Part shown: positions 10,621 to 21,951 of the stretch, in pieces
Position numbering within the stretch: position 1 is the stretch's first letter
Layout: every line of letters starts with the position of its first letter
Source: Pelobates cultripes
Lineage: Eukaryota > Chordata > Amphibia > Anura > Pelobatidae
DNA length: 64,000 nt
NCBI GenBank assembly: GCA_933207985.1
Contig: OW240913.1
Span: 322,822,909 to 322,886,908 of the forward strand
Direction of reading: 5' to 3'
Notes under the pieces: generated by a model
Told to the model about the DNA's origin: nothing
The model's input: only the letters and a program-made list of their open reading frames with translations
The model's database searches: none
Translations under genes and position numbers: made by a program

Positions 10621-11490
10621 AATACTCTGCAACTCTCTCCGGTATTTGATTTTTAATTTTTTTGAAGTCTCCCCTGATGTTTTGCCAGCGTTATGGCTGA
10701 ATAGCGATATGGGAGATGTAATCCAGAACCCTGTCTAAGAGCAGACATTTGGTAGAGAAAATCCTCGCTATATAGACCCTCACAGTTTACTTTGATTCCC
10801 ATTTAAAATTTAGGTACCAAGAAACCGAAATGTCATAATTTTTTCTATAGCAAGCATAATCTAACCTCTGCATCCCGTTATACATGTTATATAAATGATT
10901 GTCATCTGCATTCAATTCCTCCTGAAAGTAAATCAAATGGATGGAATAGAGAAAAGGAACATTGAGACTCAAGTGATATCTAAACATCTAAATGACCTAA
11001 TAGAATTGGGAGTTTATTTATAAATAATAATCCTTTTTGACACAGTGTAAGAAAAAATAATATGTCCAAATGGCATCTGAACATGCCTGTAGCCAATTAC
11101 ATAGTGACTTCAGTAAAATTGTTTAATAGAGCAAAATGATTGCCCATAAATCGTAACCACACTTTTGCTACGATAACAGCTTAATGTGGGGAAAAACATT
11201 TATCCCATCACGCCATTAGATATATTTTTCTGACCCATTTGGAAAACGTGTCTACTAGTTTAAGTTCAATTTATAAGTGAATAAGTGAACTGAAGAATCA
11301 AACATAGGGATTTATTCACATAAACACCAAACTGTAAGACATTGAAAACAAATTTGCTAACTCTAGTAAAAAATATCCAAGCTATAAATATAGACGATCG
11401 ATAATGCAATGATGGTCAAGTGCTGGAAGAAATTTGGTAGGATATGGTTAGTAGCAAAACAAACAAGCCAGAAGTCTCCCAGCTAACAAA
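10621..11490. other. A+T-rich DNA, no gene
   Basis: Nothing recognisable. Confidence 0.5.
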
Positions 11491-11491
11491 A

Positions 11492-11660
11492 TACAGTAAT
11501 ACCTCAGTTTACAAACGCCTCGGTTAACATAGTTTTCGGTTTACCATGAAAATCCATTGAAAATAATACCTCGGTTTACGAGGTTTTTTCGCAATACAAA
11601 GCAAGTTTCTGTATATTGTTTGAAAAGGTATTGTGAGCTGTACCTCATTCTAGTGTTCAA
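11492..11660. mobile_element. Possible Tc/mariner-type element end
   Basis: Begins TACAGTAATACCTCAGTTTA and repeats the motif ATACCTCGGTTTACGAGG at about 11567. TA-CAGTAATACCTCGGTTTA ends are typical of Tigger-like DNA transposons. No matching opposite terminus is seen, so it is probably truncated. Confidence 0.45.
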
Positions 11661-12073
11661 GATATACATGATGAGTGCCGATGCATGTAAAACATAAACG
11701 AGATTTTAAAAAAAACGGCAAATAGTGTAGTGTAATTTTTCAATTTAAAAATACGAAAATAAATAAAATAATACACACATTGATGAGAGCTATTTAAAGC
11801 TCTTATTGGATCTTAAATGGCATAATCCCACCTTCTTCTTATAAGGGTCCTTCTTTTGTCACAGATGTTCATCAGAATATGAAACCAAAACAAGAGAAAC
11901 ATGATATAGTGTAGTATATATACAAAGATAAAGCCCATTTAAAGGAAAAACACATTAGTGTTTTTTTACCATGTTGTCTTAACTACCTTAATTTTTTATT
12001 CTGTTTTAGTAAACATATTAAATAAAACAGTTAATATTTTATAATTCTGCATACCTAAGTGTCATGTACTATG
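11661..12073. other. A+T-rich DNA, no gene
   Basis: Nothing recognisable. Confidence 0.5.
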
Positions 12074-12293
12074 TTAAAGGGACTCTCCAGTGCCAGGAAA
12101 ACAATCTGTTTTCCTGGCACTGCAGGTCCCCTTTTCCTCCCACCACCCATCCCCTGGTAGCTGAAGGGGTGAAAACTGCAATAATTATAGAAAACTGCAA
12201 TAATTAAACTTGCAGGGTTAAGGGTAGTGGGAGTTGGCACCCAGACCACTCCAATGGGCAGAAGTGGTCTGGGTGCCTGGGGTGTCCCTTTAA
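12074..12293. mobile_element. T2-type MITE, complete
   Basis: A 220-bp element bounded by TTAA (12074-12077 and 12290-12293), with ends TTAAAGGGACTCTCC and GGGTGTCCCTTTAA that match the TTAAAGGRR rule. It has two subterminal hairpins: A, AGTGCCAGGAAAAC paired with GTTTTCCTGGCACT, at the left, and B, CACCCAGACCACT paired with AGTGGTCTGGGTG, at the right. It is non-coding. Mobilisation would need a TTAA-specific transposase (Kolobok/piggyBac type) from elsewhere. Confidence 0.88.
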
Positions 12294-12998
12294 ATCCAGT
12301 CCTGAAATGGTTTGGTATATAAATATAACAGAATGTTTGTCATATCCATTTTGTATACCATACCTGTACTAAAATATGCACTATACCTTGGTTGACTTAT
12401 TTCCATAGACATTTTGTATCAAGAAAGTGTATGGAATTTTATTTAAACTTGCTCCAAATTGTCATTTCATTCAACTTTGTGTTCAAAAGAAGGAAGAGCA
12501 GATGTTTCATTTTATTTTTTAGAAGAGTTTTGTTTTATCTGAGACCTTGACTATGTGAGCTGTTTCTAAGTTTGGATGTCTGTGTGATTAATGACACCCC
12601 ACCAAATCTCTCTTATTTAGGTCTCCTCTAAGTAAACGTGCATGTGCCTCCCGGACAATGAAAGGGTATACTAGGTCATTGTCATTTCCGTTAATGTAAT
12701 ACTGAATGAATAAATGCTTAGATGTACAGTATTTAGTCCATTAATTCATTTTAGCTGCAGGTAGTTCAGTTATTTTCGGAGCTCTTGACCTGTTTCCTTA
12801 TCTGATATGATGCTAGTATGTTTAATTATTTACTAATAAGATACTAGTCATTTTATTAATTTAAACTTTTGGGATTCACCAAACAATTAATCATTTTATA
12901 TCTATTTTATAGTCTGTTTGACTTTGTGATTAATTTACAATATGTCCTTCAATTAAGAGTTTAAGTGTTTCTGCTGTTTTGCATATTTCCTACACAAT
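12294..12998. other. A+T-rich DNA, no gene
   Basis: Nothing recognisable. Confidence 0.5.
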
Positions 12999-13651
12999 TT
13001 TATTCACTAAACTGAGAATTTTTGGTGAGTTCAAATAATTTAAAATTAAAGGACCACTCTAGGCACCCAGACCACTTCAGCTTAATTAAGTGGTCTGGGT
13101 GCCAAGTCCAGCTAGGGTTAACCCATTTTTTCATAAACATAGCAGTTTCAGAGAAACTGCTATGTTTATGAATGGGTTAAGCCTTCCCCCTAATCCTCTA
13201 GTGGCTGTCTCATTGACAGCCACTAGAGGCGCTTGCGTGCTTCTCACTGTGATTTTCACAGTGAGAGCACGCCAGCGTCCATAGGAAAGCATTGTGAATG
13301 CTTTCCTATGCGACCGGCTGAATGCGCGCGCAGCTCTTGCCGCGCGTGCGCATTCAGCCGAATGGGAGGAACGGAGGAGGATCGGAGGAGGAGAGCTCTC
13401 CGCCCAGCGCTGGAAAAAGGTAAGTTTAACCCCTTTTCCCCTTTCCAGAGCCGGGCGGGAGGGGTACTCTGAGGGTGGGGGCACCCTCAGGGCACTATAG
13501 TGCCAGGAAAACAAGTATGTTTTCCTGGCACTATAGTGGTCCTTTAAGGTCAAAGTAGTCAAATTGGAAAAATTATATAACTCAGCTATGCTTTAAGTTC
13601 TGCTTAAATTTGAAATTCACTTTGAACTCTTACTTTAGTAAATAGCCCCGA
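12999..13651. mobile_element. Hairpin MITE carrying a nested T2-type MITE
   Basis: The left arm TTATTCACTAAACTGAGAAT starts at 12999. The right arm AAATTTGAAATTCACTTTGA is followed by CTTACTTTAGTAAATAG, ending near 13651. The T2-type MITE at 13046-13547 sits at a TTAA inside it. This is the same host family as at 8550 and 44375. Confidence 0.7.
13046..13547. mobile_element. T2-type MITE, complete, GC-rich core
   Basis: A 502-bp element with TTAA at 13046-13049 and 13544-13547 and termini TTAAAGGACCACTCTAGG and CTATAGTGGTCCTTTAA. Hairpin B (ACCCAGACCACTT) lies at the left and hairpin A (AGTGCCAGGAAAAC) at the right, so it is in the opposite orientation to the 12074 copy. The core is CpG-rich and full of smaller palindromes (CTCTAGTGGCTGTC, TCACTGTGATTTTCACAGTG, CGGCTGAATGCGC). 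A close paralogue lies at 43924-44374. The several overlapping frames of up to 143 codons are by-products. Confidence 0.9.
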
Positions 13652-13984
13652 CACTGAGTTTTTTTTTCTCTTGGGAATGATTATGTTTACATGTGGCTGT
13701 ATGCATATAGACTTACTCTGTATTGACTCACTCAGAAACAGTCCTATAGTCATATACAATCACAAGCTAGGAAACACACACACAGATAAAATCTCATACA
13801 ATACAAATACATTGAGACGATAACAAAAGAAAAGGTCATACACATAAACTTTCATATTCACTCTCTGTGTGCATATAGTAATGTGAAAATTAGAGGTCTT
13901 TTTACAAAAGCTATCAGCCATATTAATGCTAGCCTCACCTTTTTTTGTAGTGGATACACAACTAAGAGTTCTCTAGTTATGTGG

Positions 13985-14045
13985 ATTATTATTATTATGA
14001 TTATTTATAAAGCGCCAACAGATTCTGTAGCGTTGTACAATAGGA
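13985..14045 (-). mobile_element. L2-type LINE 3' end fragment
   Basis: An (ATT)n run followed by TAAAGCGCCAACAGATTCTG. On the minus strand this reads as the L2 3' terminus (GTTGGCGCT... then A/T-rich repeats). Very short. Confidence 0.65.
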
Positions 14046-14737
14046 TTGATTGTCCCTTTAAATGTTCCATGCAACCACATAATTTCTGAAGCTGTTTTTT
14101 TTTGGGGGGGAGGGGGGGTTGTGAGCTTGATAGAAACCCAACAACAGCTTCTGACAGCCTACTAGTATTTCACAATTGGTATCTCTAGCTATTTTAACAT
14201 GAATACAACTGTGTCTCCATTAATACGCAAAGGGGGCTGTTAACAAGGGTGTTGAATATAATGTAACATTTGAAAGATACTAAATACTGTGCTAAATATT
14301 TATGCTAAGTGAAACTGGGTTGCCAAAGGTTAGCTGCTTTGAATACTCTGGAGTGTGGGTTGATCCCCTCTTGACATTCTGATTGAACATTGATAAAATG
14401 TCTTGTATTACCTATGTCAAACTTGTTACTTTATACATAAATAAATCATGACTTAATCACAGTCAGGAAGCACATTGCTTAACATATGCTAAAGCCAATC
14501 ACTGACCATGGTGACATTTTCTGTGGTATTGCTTCGTAATAGCAAGTCAGGAAATAGTATTGTATAGCTCTCTGGAGTGCAAAAACCTATACGTGTCACA
14601 TTCTAAATCACCCAAAATTAGAAATTGATATTTTTCTATACAATATTTGGGAGGGAAGGTATGATGAGAATTGATAAAATAGGGAAGCAACACAGGAATT
14701 TAATTTTCCCTCTCCCCCCCTCCCCCCCGCCACCATT
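14046..14737. other. No recognisable gene
   Basis: A GTCCCTTTAAAT motif at 14051 could be a T2-type end, but no partner is seen. A G-run lies at 14103-14120 and a C-rich run at 14711-14730. Confidence 0.4.
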
Positions 14738-15195
14738 ATTATTATTGGAATTTAAATAGCACCAAGCTATCCAGCAGTGATTTAAAAAAAATATAAAAGG
14801 GGAGGTTTAACTGTGCATGAGATAATTAGAAAATGTTACAGGCACAATAGGTTGATGAGGACCCTGCCCTAACAAGCTTACAGTCTAGAGGAGGGGGTTA
14901 TCAAAACATAATCGGAAGGGCAGCATGGGGGATAGCCAACGACAATGTGGTAACGTAGCAGAAATGGAAGGTGAGAGTGTGTCTCTAAAAGAGAGCAAGA
15001 AACAGGTTTGTGATATAGAAGTTACTCTGGGAGGCCAAAAGCTTTTTTGAAGAGATGGACTGTCAAGAGACAATCTAAGACTAGGAGAGAATCTGATGTA
15101 TGTAGGCAGACTGTTCCAAAGGAAAGTAGCCGTCCGCAATAAGTTCTGCAAGCGCATGTTTACATGTGTCAGTATGGGTGCAAAGAGACAGGAGA
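14738..15195 (-). pseudogene. L2-type LINE 3' end with ORF2 tail remnant
   Basis: Minus-strand orientation. From right to left the sequence carries a decayed ORF2 tail (ATFLWNSLPTYIR, then a Ser/Leu/Phe-rich tail) and a 3' UTR-like piece (complement of ACCCTGCCCTAACAAGCTTA). It finishes at an (ATT)n run at 14738-14750. The WNSLP motif is typical of L2 C-termini. A 105-codon frame (15202-14885) covers part of it but starts within the remnant and is not a gene. Confidence 0.75.
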
Positions 15196-16889
15196 AGGTC
15201 AAGACAGGAGAAGGAAAAGCCCATTTGGAATAATTAGCCCCCTATCCTTTGTGCACATGGTATGAGGAAAGAAAAAAAATAGAATTGGTTCTTACCTTAT
15301 TTAACCAGGGTCCTCAGTATTTTGGCCACATATCTAAGCATTTTCTTTCTACAAAAACTGCAATGTTTTGTATTGCAGTGTTAAAAGGACAGGGCCACTG
15401 CGTCACAATCATTTCCATTGGAAAGTCTGTGATTGCACAACCACAAATCATCTGGACTTGGAAAGAAGGGGAGGGCTTGCAGCAGACTCGAGAATTGTAG
15501 GTTGTGCAAAATGTTGTAGATAAACGCCCAATAGAAAAATGTTAATAAATATATGGATGTTTTTATTTGGGGATATATATATACTAAACTCCCTAATTTT
15601 GTACCCTTAAATATGGTAATCCCACATAAAGTTACCAAACTAGGGACTTATTTACATATCTATACCACTAAAAGACTTGCCAGCGACCAGGGCATTCCAT
15701 TTATCTAAATGGACATGCATTACCAAAAATGAAATTCATCCAAAACGGACCAACTAATGACCGGAAAATATTTTTGCCAAATTCATTAAGATGCTCCAAA
15801 AATGTCTGCTCTGCACAAGTATAATAATAATGACACTGTTACCTAGACAGCTTTTATTGTGTAATTATTGTACATTGGCCAGGTTAATTAAAACTTAAAA
15901 TATTTACATGAATTAGTACTTTTTAAGCAGTAATTTATTTTACAAATGAGCATCATTGAAAATACTTTTTCTGTGTTTTATATGCCAATATTAAGCATCA
16001 CTGCCCTACAGGCTGCTACAAAGTTTGATACACAAAGAATGTTGATGGTATTTAAATGTATCATTCTTTCAGAGCACCAAGTTCTATCACCATTGTTAGT
16101 GAATTTATCACAGGTATCTGTGCTATACAGGAGCTATGCAGTAATTAGTGTTTTAGGGCAACAATAATGTCTGTTTGAAATTAACATGTGATTAATTAAG
16201 TCTATAAGGGGTTGTGAGCTGGTTTACAGCTAGGCTGACCGCAGGGGCCAGGTGTTTCTTATATTATACGGGTAAAAGGTTTATTACATGTGATGAATCA
16301 AACAATGAAATAAACATAATCGCCTGTTAACATTGTAACAATATGGCTGAGCCTGTGCCAGATTTGCCATTAGGCAGAGTGGCAGATGAAGGTGGGCACC
16401 CTACGTGGCAGTAAAAGAGTTTTAGTGATTAGTAGTAGCATGTGTTTAGGTAAGTTTAGCAGTCACTTTAAAAATCACTTATTATTGTTCGTAGTGTTTG
16501 TATAATTTGAGACTGCATGACTGTATTCTCTTTCCTGACTGAATAGACTTCAAGGTGTAATGCTGGCACTGCTTCATAATCAATCCCCCTCTCCGCGCTC
16601 TGCTGCTCTTTTCTGGGATTTGGCAGAAGTTTCTGGATGAAGTAGGTGTCGTTATTTGGCATGTATTTTTTTTTCTGTTCATTTTTTTGTTTGTGGTGAG
16701 CTAAAACAAATTCTTATCAGCTTTGCTTACCAAGATAAAACATGCATTTCAATCAATATATGTGTACAATTTAAGAAGAAATTTCAGTCCAAGACAGTTA
16801 AATATTCAGAGTGTAAATGCAGATTTATGATTTTATTAGTTTATTTTAATCTAGAGCCAGATTAAGGTTACACAGGATGCCTGATTGTG
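15196..16889. other. A+T-rich DNA, no gene
   Basis: No family signature in any frame; frames of up to 85 codons look random. Confidence 0.5.
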
Positions 16890-17265
16890 GCCTCCTCCTA
16901 GAGCCCAGGGCTCTGTTTCTGCAAATGCTGAGTGTAGCGGCTTAGGATTGTATGTTTGTAATAGAGATATTGTTTGTGCGCAGTGGCTGAGTGTTGTGTG
17001 TGTGTGGAGAAGGTTAAAAGTTGTAAATGGGGGAGAGGCTCAGTGTTCCCGTGTGTGATGGTTGAGTGTTGTGTGCGTGGTGGTTGCAATTTGTGTGTGG
17101 AGTAGTCTAAGTGTTGTATGTGGATGTGTAGGGGAGTTTGAGTGTGGTTGAGTGTTGTGTGTGTAGTCTCTGTATTTCCTCACCCTCTGTTTTTTTTTCC
17201 CTCGTTGTCCAGTGGAAGGTGTGTTAGTGGTGTGGTGGAGGAGCATTGTTGTCTGCACCAATAAC
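16890..17265. repeat. GT-rich degenerate minisatellite
   Basis: Irregular repeats of GAGTGTTGTGTGTGTG-like units on the plus strand. His/Thr/Gln-rich minus-strand frames here (for example 17089-16898) are the complement of this repeat, not proteins. Confidence 0.8.
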
Positions 17266-18089
17266 AGGTGCAGATCACTCTAAAAGCTCCACCGTGGATC
17301 TGACACTCTTAATAACTCAGTGGGCTTGCTGCGGCATTCTGAATTATTAAGGTGTGTCAGGGTACTGCAAGGTAGCTCTGAATGTGATCAAAAGGCAACA
17401 AGGTTATAGGAGCACAGAGCTACGCAGAGAGGTCTATTGATCTAAAATCACAGCCAGAACCAGAGCTTCAGGCCCAGACACCTATGCTGCCTTCTGGGTA
17501 ATCTGGCTCTGTTTGAAACTCCCAAAAGTATTGTCTATTGTTACTTTAACTTTTATGCATCCTGTGGAACCCATCAGTTATGCAAGTTATACATATTCAG
17601 GATGTTTGGCACCATGAGCTAACAGTTGGCTGCGACCTTCTGTCAACTAGCCACAAGGCAAGCTACAAAGATTTTTTTATCATTCTCAGTCTCTTACATT
17701 GGCTGCATTTAGCTCTCCTTTTGTGTGTTAATTTATTATTCCTATATTAAATACATATATATTTCTGAGGTGTGAATAATAAAATTACACATTGAAATCT
17801 ACACCTCATTATCCTGCAAACGGGCACCTCTATATTAGCTCCCTGCAAATCATTGTTATAAGCTCTGTGAGCAATTCGAGATGCAGAGCAGCACATACCC
17901 AGAAGGTGCCCAGGACTCGTGTCGCCCATACACCAGTCCAGAAGAACAATCAAATCAATTCTCCAACACATCCTCAAACCTTCAGTGACCCTTTATTTAA
18001 GTGCACAACAGATACAGAGCAATGTTTCAAATGATTAGCAGTATTTATCAAAGTAAGGTGTCACACAGAATGAATCAAACACATAAAAC
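17266..18089. other. Probable transposon-derived DNA, no gene
   Basis: CAGTGACCCTTTATTTAAGT followed by GAGCAATGTTTCAA (17984-18030) resembles the arm motif of amphibian non-autonomous DNA elements. No partner arm was found. Confidence 0.35.
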
Positions 18090-18100
18090 AGTAAACAGGA

Positions 18101-19732
18101 GGGGGGTGGAGCCAGCACTCGAGCGAGCAGCACGCACCTCAAGGCAGCTCTGCATGAGCATGGCGATATACCAGACTTTTCCACACTATCTGACATCCCA
18201 AGTGAGTGCAGAAAGACGCAGCCGAGTGCCCAAACACATGAGTAAGAAGAACAAAAAGCAGCAGGCGGACCCGGGATCGGGCTCCCGCGATATCGGGACC
18301 TTCCTGCGTACGGCCCCTTGGCCTGATACATCCAAGATGGCATCTAGTGAGGCCTACACCTCTCCTTCATCGGATGATGATAGCATTTATGCTAAGCCCC
18401 CATGCTCAGAACCACAGGCATACTTGGAGCTGGGAGACTCATCTACAAAAGCTGATATTAAGGCACTAATGCCATAAAAGCCATGTTCAATGCCGACATG
18501 GCACCGGTCCGTGAGGAGATTTCCACATTAACCAATCACATGGGAGCAGTGGAAGAAAGCATGGGGGGCACCAAGCTTGCGCAATTGGCTACATATGCCG
18601 CTCTGGGAGCACTGCAAAACAGTGTGCTAACCAGCAGGCACAACTGGCCAGCATGGAGGATGGGGTAAGGGCTCGAAATCTGAGAATCCGGAGGCAATCT
18701 CAGGAGCAGAGCTCCTTCACCATTGCTGGAGACTTATTGCCACGTTACTGATGTCCAAGCAAGCCAAGCAACTGACAGTCGACTCCTGCTTCAGACTTGC
18801 CAGAGCCACTACAGCACCCCAAGACGCACCCAGAGATGTTCTAATAAAGCTAGTACGGGACTCTGGAAGGGGAGTTCTCATGGAAACAGCGAGAGGCTCC
18901 CCTATGGTGTCCTTTGAGGGGGCACAGCTAGCTTTTTACATGGACTTTTCAAGGCACACTCTCATGTGGTGGAGATCCCTTCAACATATCACCCAGCTGT
19001 TAAGAGAGCACTCAATCCCTTACAAATCGGGCCTCATCGATTGCAAGCTGAGAAATCCGGCAAGACACATTTGCACTCTCAACTCATGGAAGCACCAGCA
19101 TTCCTTCAAAACCTGGGCATACCGGTGGATGAAGCGCTGAGACCAGAACGACCAACCTGGACTGCCGCAGATATAACTCCTTTTGTCCCAGGAGGCGGAT
19201 CGCCTCAGGCACCTACCTTATCTACCTGATTCTAACAGCGAAGGACCCCCTTGGTCCCGCACATTCTACCATACTTGTTGTGTGTTAAACATGCTTTAAA
19301 TTTCTCTATACTGACTCTGTAAACACATGCGTCTGTTATTTGATTAATTATCCCCTCCCCCCACCCCACAGAGCCTAACCTGCGATTATATTTAGTTTGT
19401 TGTTCTTCTAAGTTTGCCATAACACACTCGGCATGGAACACAGTCTAGATTTCTGTCTGCCATTAATGTCTCCCTATAATAACACCCACAGTGCCTTCAT
19501 AAGCCATGGCACCTGAAGCTTCATTCCAGCACCCCCCAGACTCGCTTCGCACCAGCCTAGGTTAAGAGAGAGAGGGTCCTTTAGGTATTATCTTACAAAA
19601 ATTGAGTTGGTGTCTGCAATGTGTATTACTGTACATATCTATTCTGTGTTCAATTTACTGTTCATGCAAAGCACATGTCATGCTGTGATGATTGCACCAA
19701 CTCGCAAAAATAAAGAATTAAAAAAAAAAAAT
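18101..19732 (+). mobile_element. ORF1-only L1-type retroposon (HAL1-like)
   Basis: Flanked by AGTAAACAGGA (18090-18100) and AGTATACAGGA (19733-19743), an 11-bp target duplication with one mismatch. It starts in a G-rich GGGGGGTGGAGCC leader and contains an ORF1 pseudogene. It runs directly into a 3' UTR with AATAAA at 19709-19714 and a poly(A) tail ending near 19731. There is no ORF2 between ORF1 and the tail. Because both ends are present, this is not ordinary 5' truncation but insertion of an already ORF2-less RNA, comparable to mammalian HAL1. It would rely on a partner L1 for reverse transcriptase. Confidence 0.75.
18238..19229 (+). pseudogene. L1-type ORF1 (RNA-binding protein) pseudogene
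   Basis: The likely start is ATG at 18238 (MSKKNKKQQADPG...). A low-complexity acidic N-terminus follows (SSDDDS). A helical region stretches over 18483-18680 (ADMAPVREEISTLTNHMGAVEES), which in the family forms the coiled coil. An RNA-recognition-like stretch comes next (18770-19010: DAPRDVLIKLVRDSGRGVL, then YMDFSRHTLMWWRSLQHITQ). The tail includes RPERPTWTAADITPF. The frame is broken at the stop at 18475-18477, again around 18640-18750, and near 19000. Family ORF1 proteins are about 330-370 residues, matching the total span. Not functional. Confidence 0.78.
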
Positions 19733-19743
19733 AGTATACAGGA

Positions 19744-20582
19744 AATTAATTGGAAAAGAATGCTCCGTAAGGGGGTTTGATACATATGATATGATAATGG
19801 TTATAATTACTATCCATACAAATTAGTGCAACATTTGTCCTACAATGTGTTGCATAAAATGATATATTAAGTTTGATCTTATAATAAGAAATAAAAACAC
19901 ATGTTCATTTAAATTAACAAGCGTTAACTAATTTGTAACAGAACAATTAATTTATTATCAAGTGACCAAAAGGATCATATTCTATACCAATCTTACAACC
20001 CAAAAAGTTACATATATAAATTTAAAGGAAACCAAACCTCATGACAAACATTAAAACCTTAAAAAGTGTATGTGATGTTCAATGTTTTATTCAGTGGTGT
20101 GTTTTCCCTTTTGGACAGACTGTGAAAAGTTTTCAAATGTATCCCAAACTAATAATGTGTTGTTTGATGTATGAATAAGCTGATAGCTGATAATCTATTC
20201 ATTACCTAATTATTATCATCACTGATTCCATCCTAACGGAAACTTTGCTTATTCAAGAAACTCCCTAATAATTTTGCCAAATATAAATATATTATATTAT
20301 GTAATTTTTAAATCTCGGCAACATAAGCAATTCTCCACTATTGGAAATCTGCAATTAAATTGAGGATTCATGAAGTTTTGCATTCCGTATTTGAAAACAT
20401 TCCGTATGCGAATTGACATATAGGTCTCCTTTGAACACTGATAATATTTTAAGACATGAGTGGTCAATATGCGAGGAAGACGTCAGATGAAAGTGTATTG
20501 TGCAATCATGACCAAATATATGTTATATTATGGTGAAGAACACAGTACTGAGTGTTTAGGTGACAAACCCCTAAAACACAAA
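19744..20582. other. A+T-rich DNA, no gene
   Basis: Nothing recognisable. TTTAAAGGAAACC at 20019 could be a lone T2-type end. Confidence 0.45.
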
Positions 20583-21951
20583 GTGCAAGTAGTGCAGCAC
20601 TATAAAGTGCATAAAGTTTATATAACTGGGACTCACTCCATAATTGTTGGGGTGGCATAACAATCACATAAAAATAATTAAGAAAGAAATATAGTGCAAA
20701 ACGATTTTACAATTGTGAAATAGATATGTGTGAGTGAAAATGAACTCACGTGGTATAGAGCCTTTTAAAATAGAGGCTCTAAACTTTGAAGCTTGTGTGC
20801 CTGCATATCTCTTCTTCTGGATATGCATGTATGTTTGTCTCCATATAATACATAAAACAGGGAGATAGTAAGTGGAACGAGATCTCCTAAGTGCAGTATG
20901 GTGGTATTTAGAAGTGAGTCACGTACACATATGTGAAAAACGCTCACCTGGTAAGGAGCCCTTTAAACTGGCTTCAAGTTGAATCACTTTAGTGTCTATT
21001 AAGGGTGACACTTCCCCTGATGAACCCGGTAGAGGAGTAGTAATTAGTCCTTAGATCCTCCAACTTCCGAGACGCGTTTCTCCTACTTAGTAGGCTTTTT
21101 CAATCAGCTGTTGGTCCTGTTCCGGGTTCTGGTGTTTAAGCTGTGTTTTGCTCCCACCCTTCGATTATGCGCTCCAATAATGAGGTTGATTTTCCTCTGA
21201 CGCCCTCTGAAATCACCTGACTCTCCTGTTGGTAATGATTTTCCTGTTGGTTTTCTTACTCGCGATACGTCACTTCCTGGCTATACCCGGAACAGCGCCC
21301 ATGATGCTCAGCGCTGATGCGTTCCATCCGTGGTATAGTTTGTAATTAAGTCCATGGACGTAAAAGCGAGCAAGGGGAAACAAACATAATAAATCACATA
21401 TCAGATTGGATGTCCTTATTTATGTATACCAAGACAGAACAAACATCCCTACAAGGGCAAATGCGACAAATAAAGCATATTATTCATTATTTAAACACAG
21501 TATAATCAATTGAAGAAAATAGATTATACCCACAATGTTTCTTTTAATATGACCTATTATAGATGTTGTTAAATTATATCATTATTAATCCATACTTTAA
21601 AAAAAGCTGCTAATTAAAAATGTATGTATTGGTTTAAAAATCTGTAAATATTTCTAACCATGGATAAAAATGTAAGATTTTCTTTAAAACATATTTTAAA
21701 AATATAGGCTATTTGAAAATGTGCGATTTGATTAAAAAAAAATAATCAACTGGTCAAGTACAAGCTTTAAAAGGCTCTATACCATGTGAGTTCATTTTCA
21801 CTCACTTTCACATATACATTTCACAATTGCAAAACAGTTTTACACTATATTTATTTTTCTTTTTATGTGATTTTTATCCCACCCCTACAATTGGGGGGTG
21901 AGTCCCAGTTATATAAACTATATACACTTTATAGTGCTGGACTACTTGCAC
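20583..21951. mobile_element. Non-autonomous element with ~190-bp inverted repeats
   Basis: The left arm (20583-20769) is matched in reverse complement by 21766-21951. Shared blocks include GTGCAAGTAGT-CAGCACTA, TTTATATAACTGGGACTCAC, ATCACATAAAAA and AGTGAAAATGAACTCAC, at roughly 85-90% identity by eye. The interior has no transposase-like frame. It holds the motif CCCTGATGAACCCGG ... GAGACGCGTTTCTCC (21015-21085). Arms may extend beyond these limits. The superfamily is not decided and no clear target duplication was found. Confidence 0.75.

Noticed and set aside
13131..13562. 143-codon minus frame in a GC-rich island as a gene with CpG promoter
   Set aside because: It lies wholly inside a T2-type MITE whose paralogue at 43924 does not keep the frame.
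14046..14062. GTCCCTTTAA as a T2-type 3' end
   Set aside because: No subterminal hairpin and no partner terminus; such a short motif can arise by chance.
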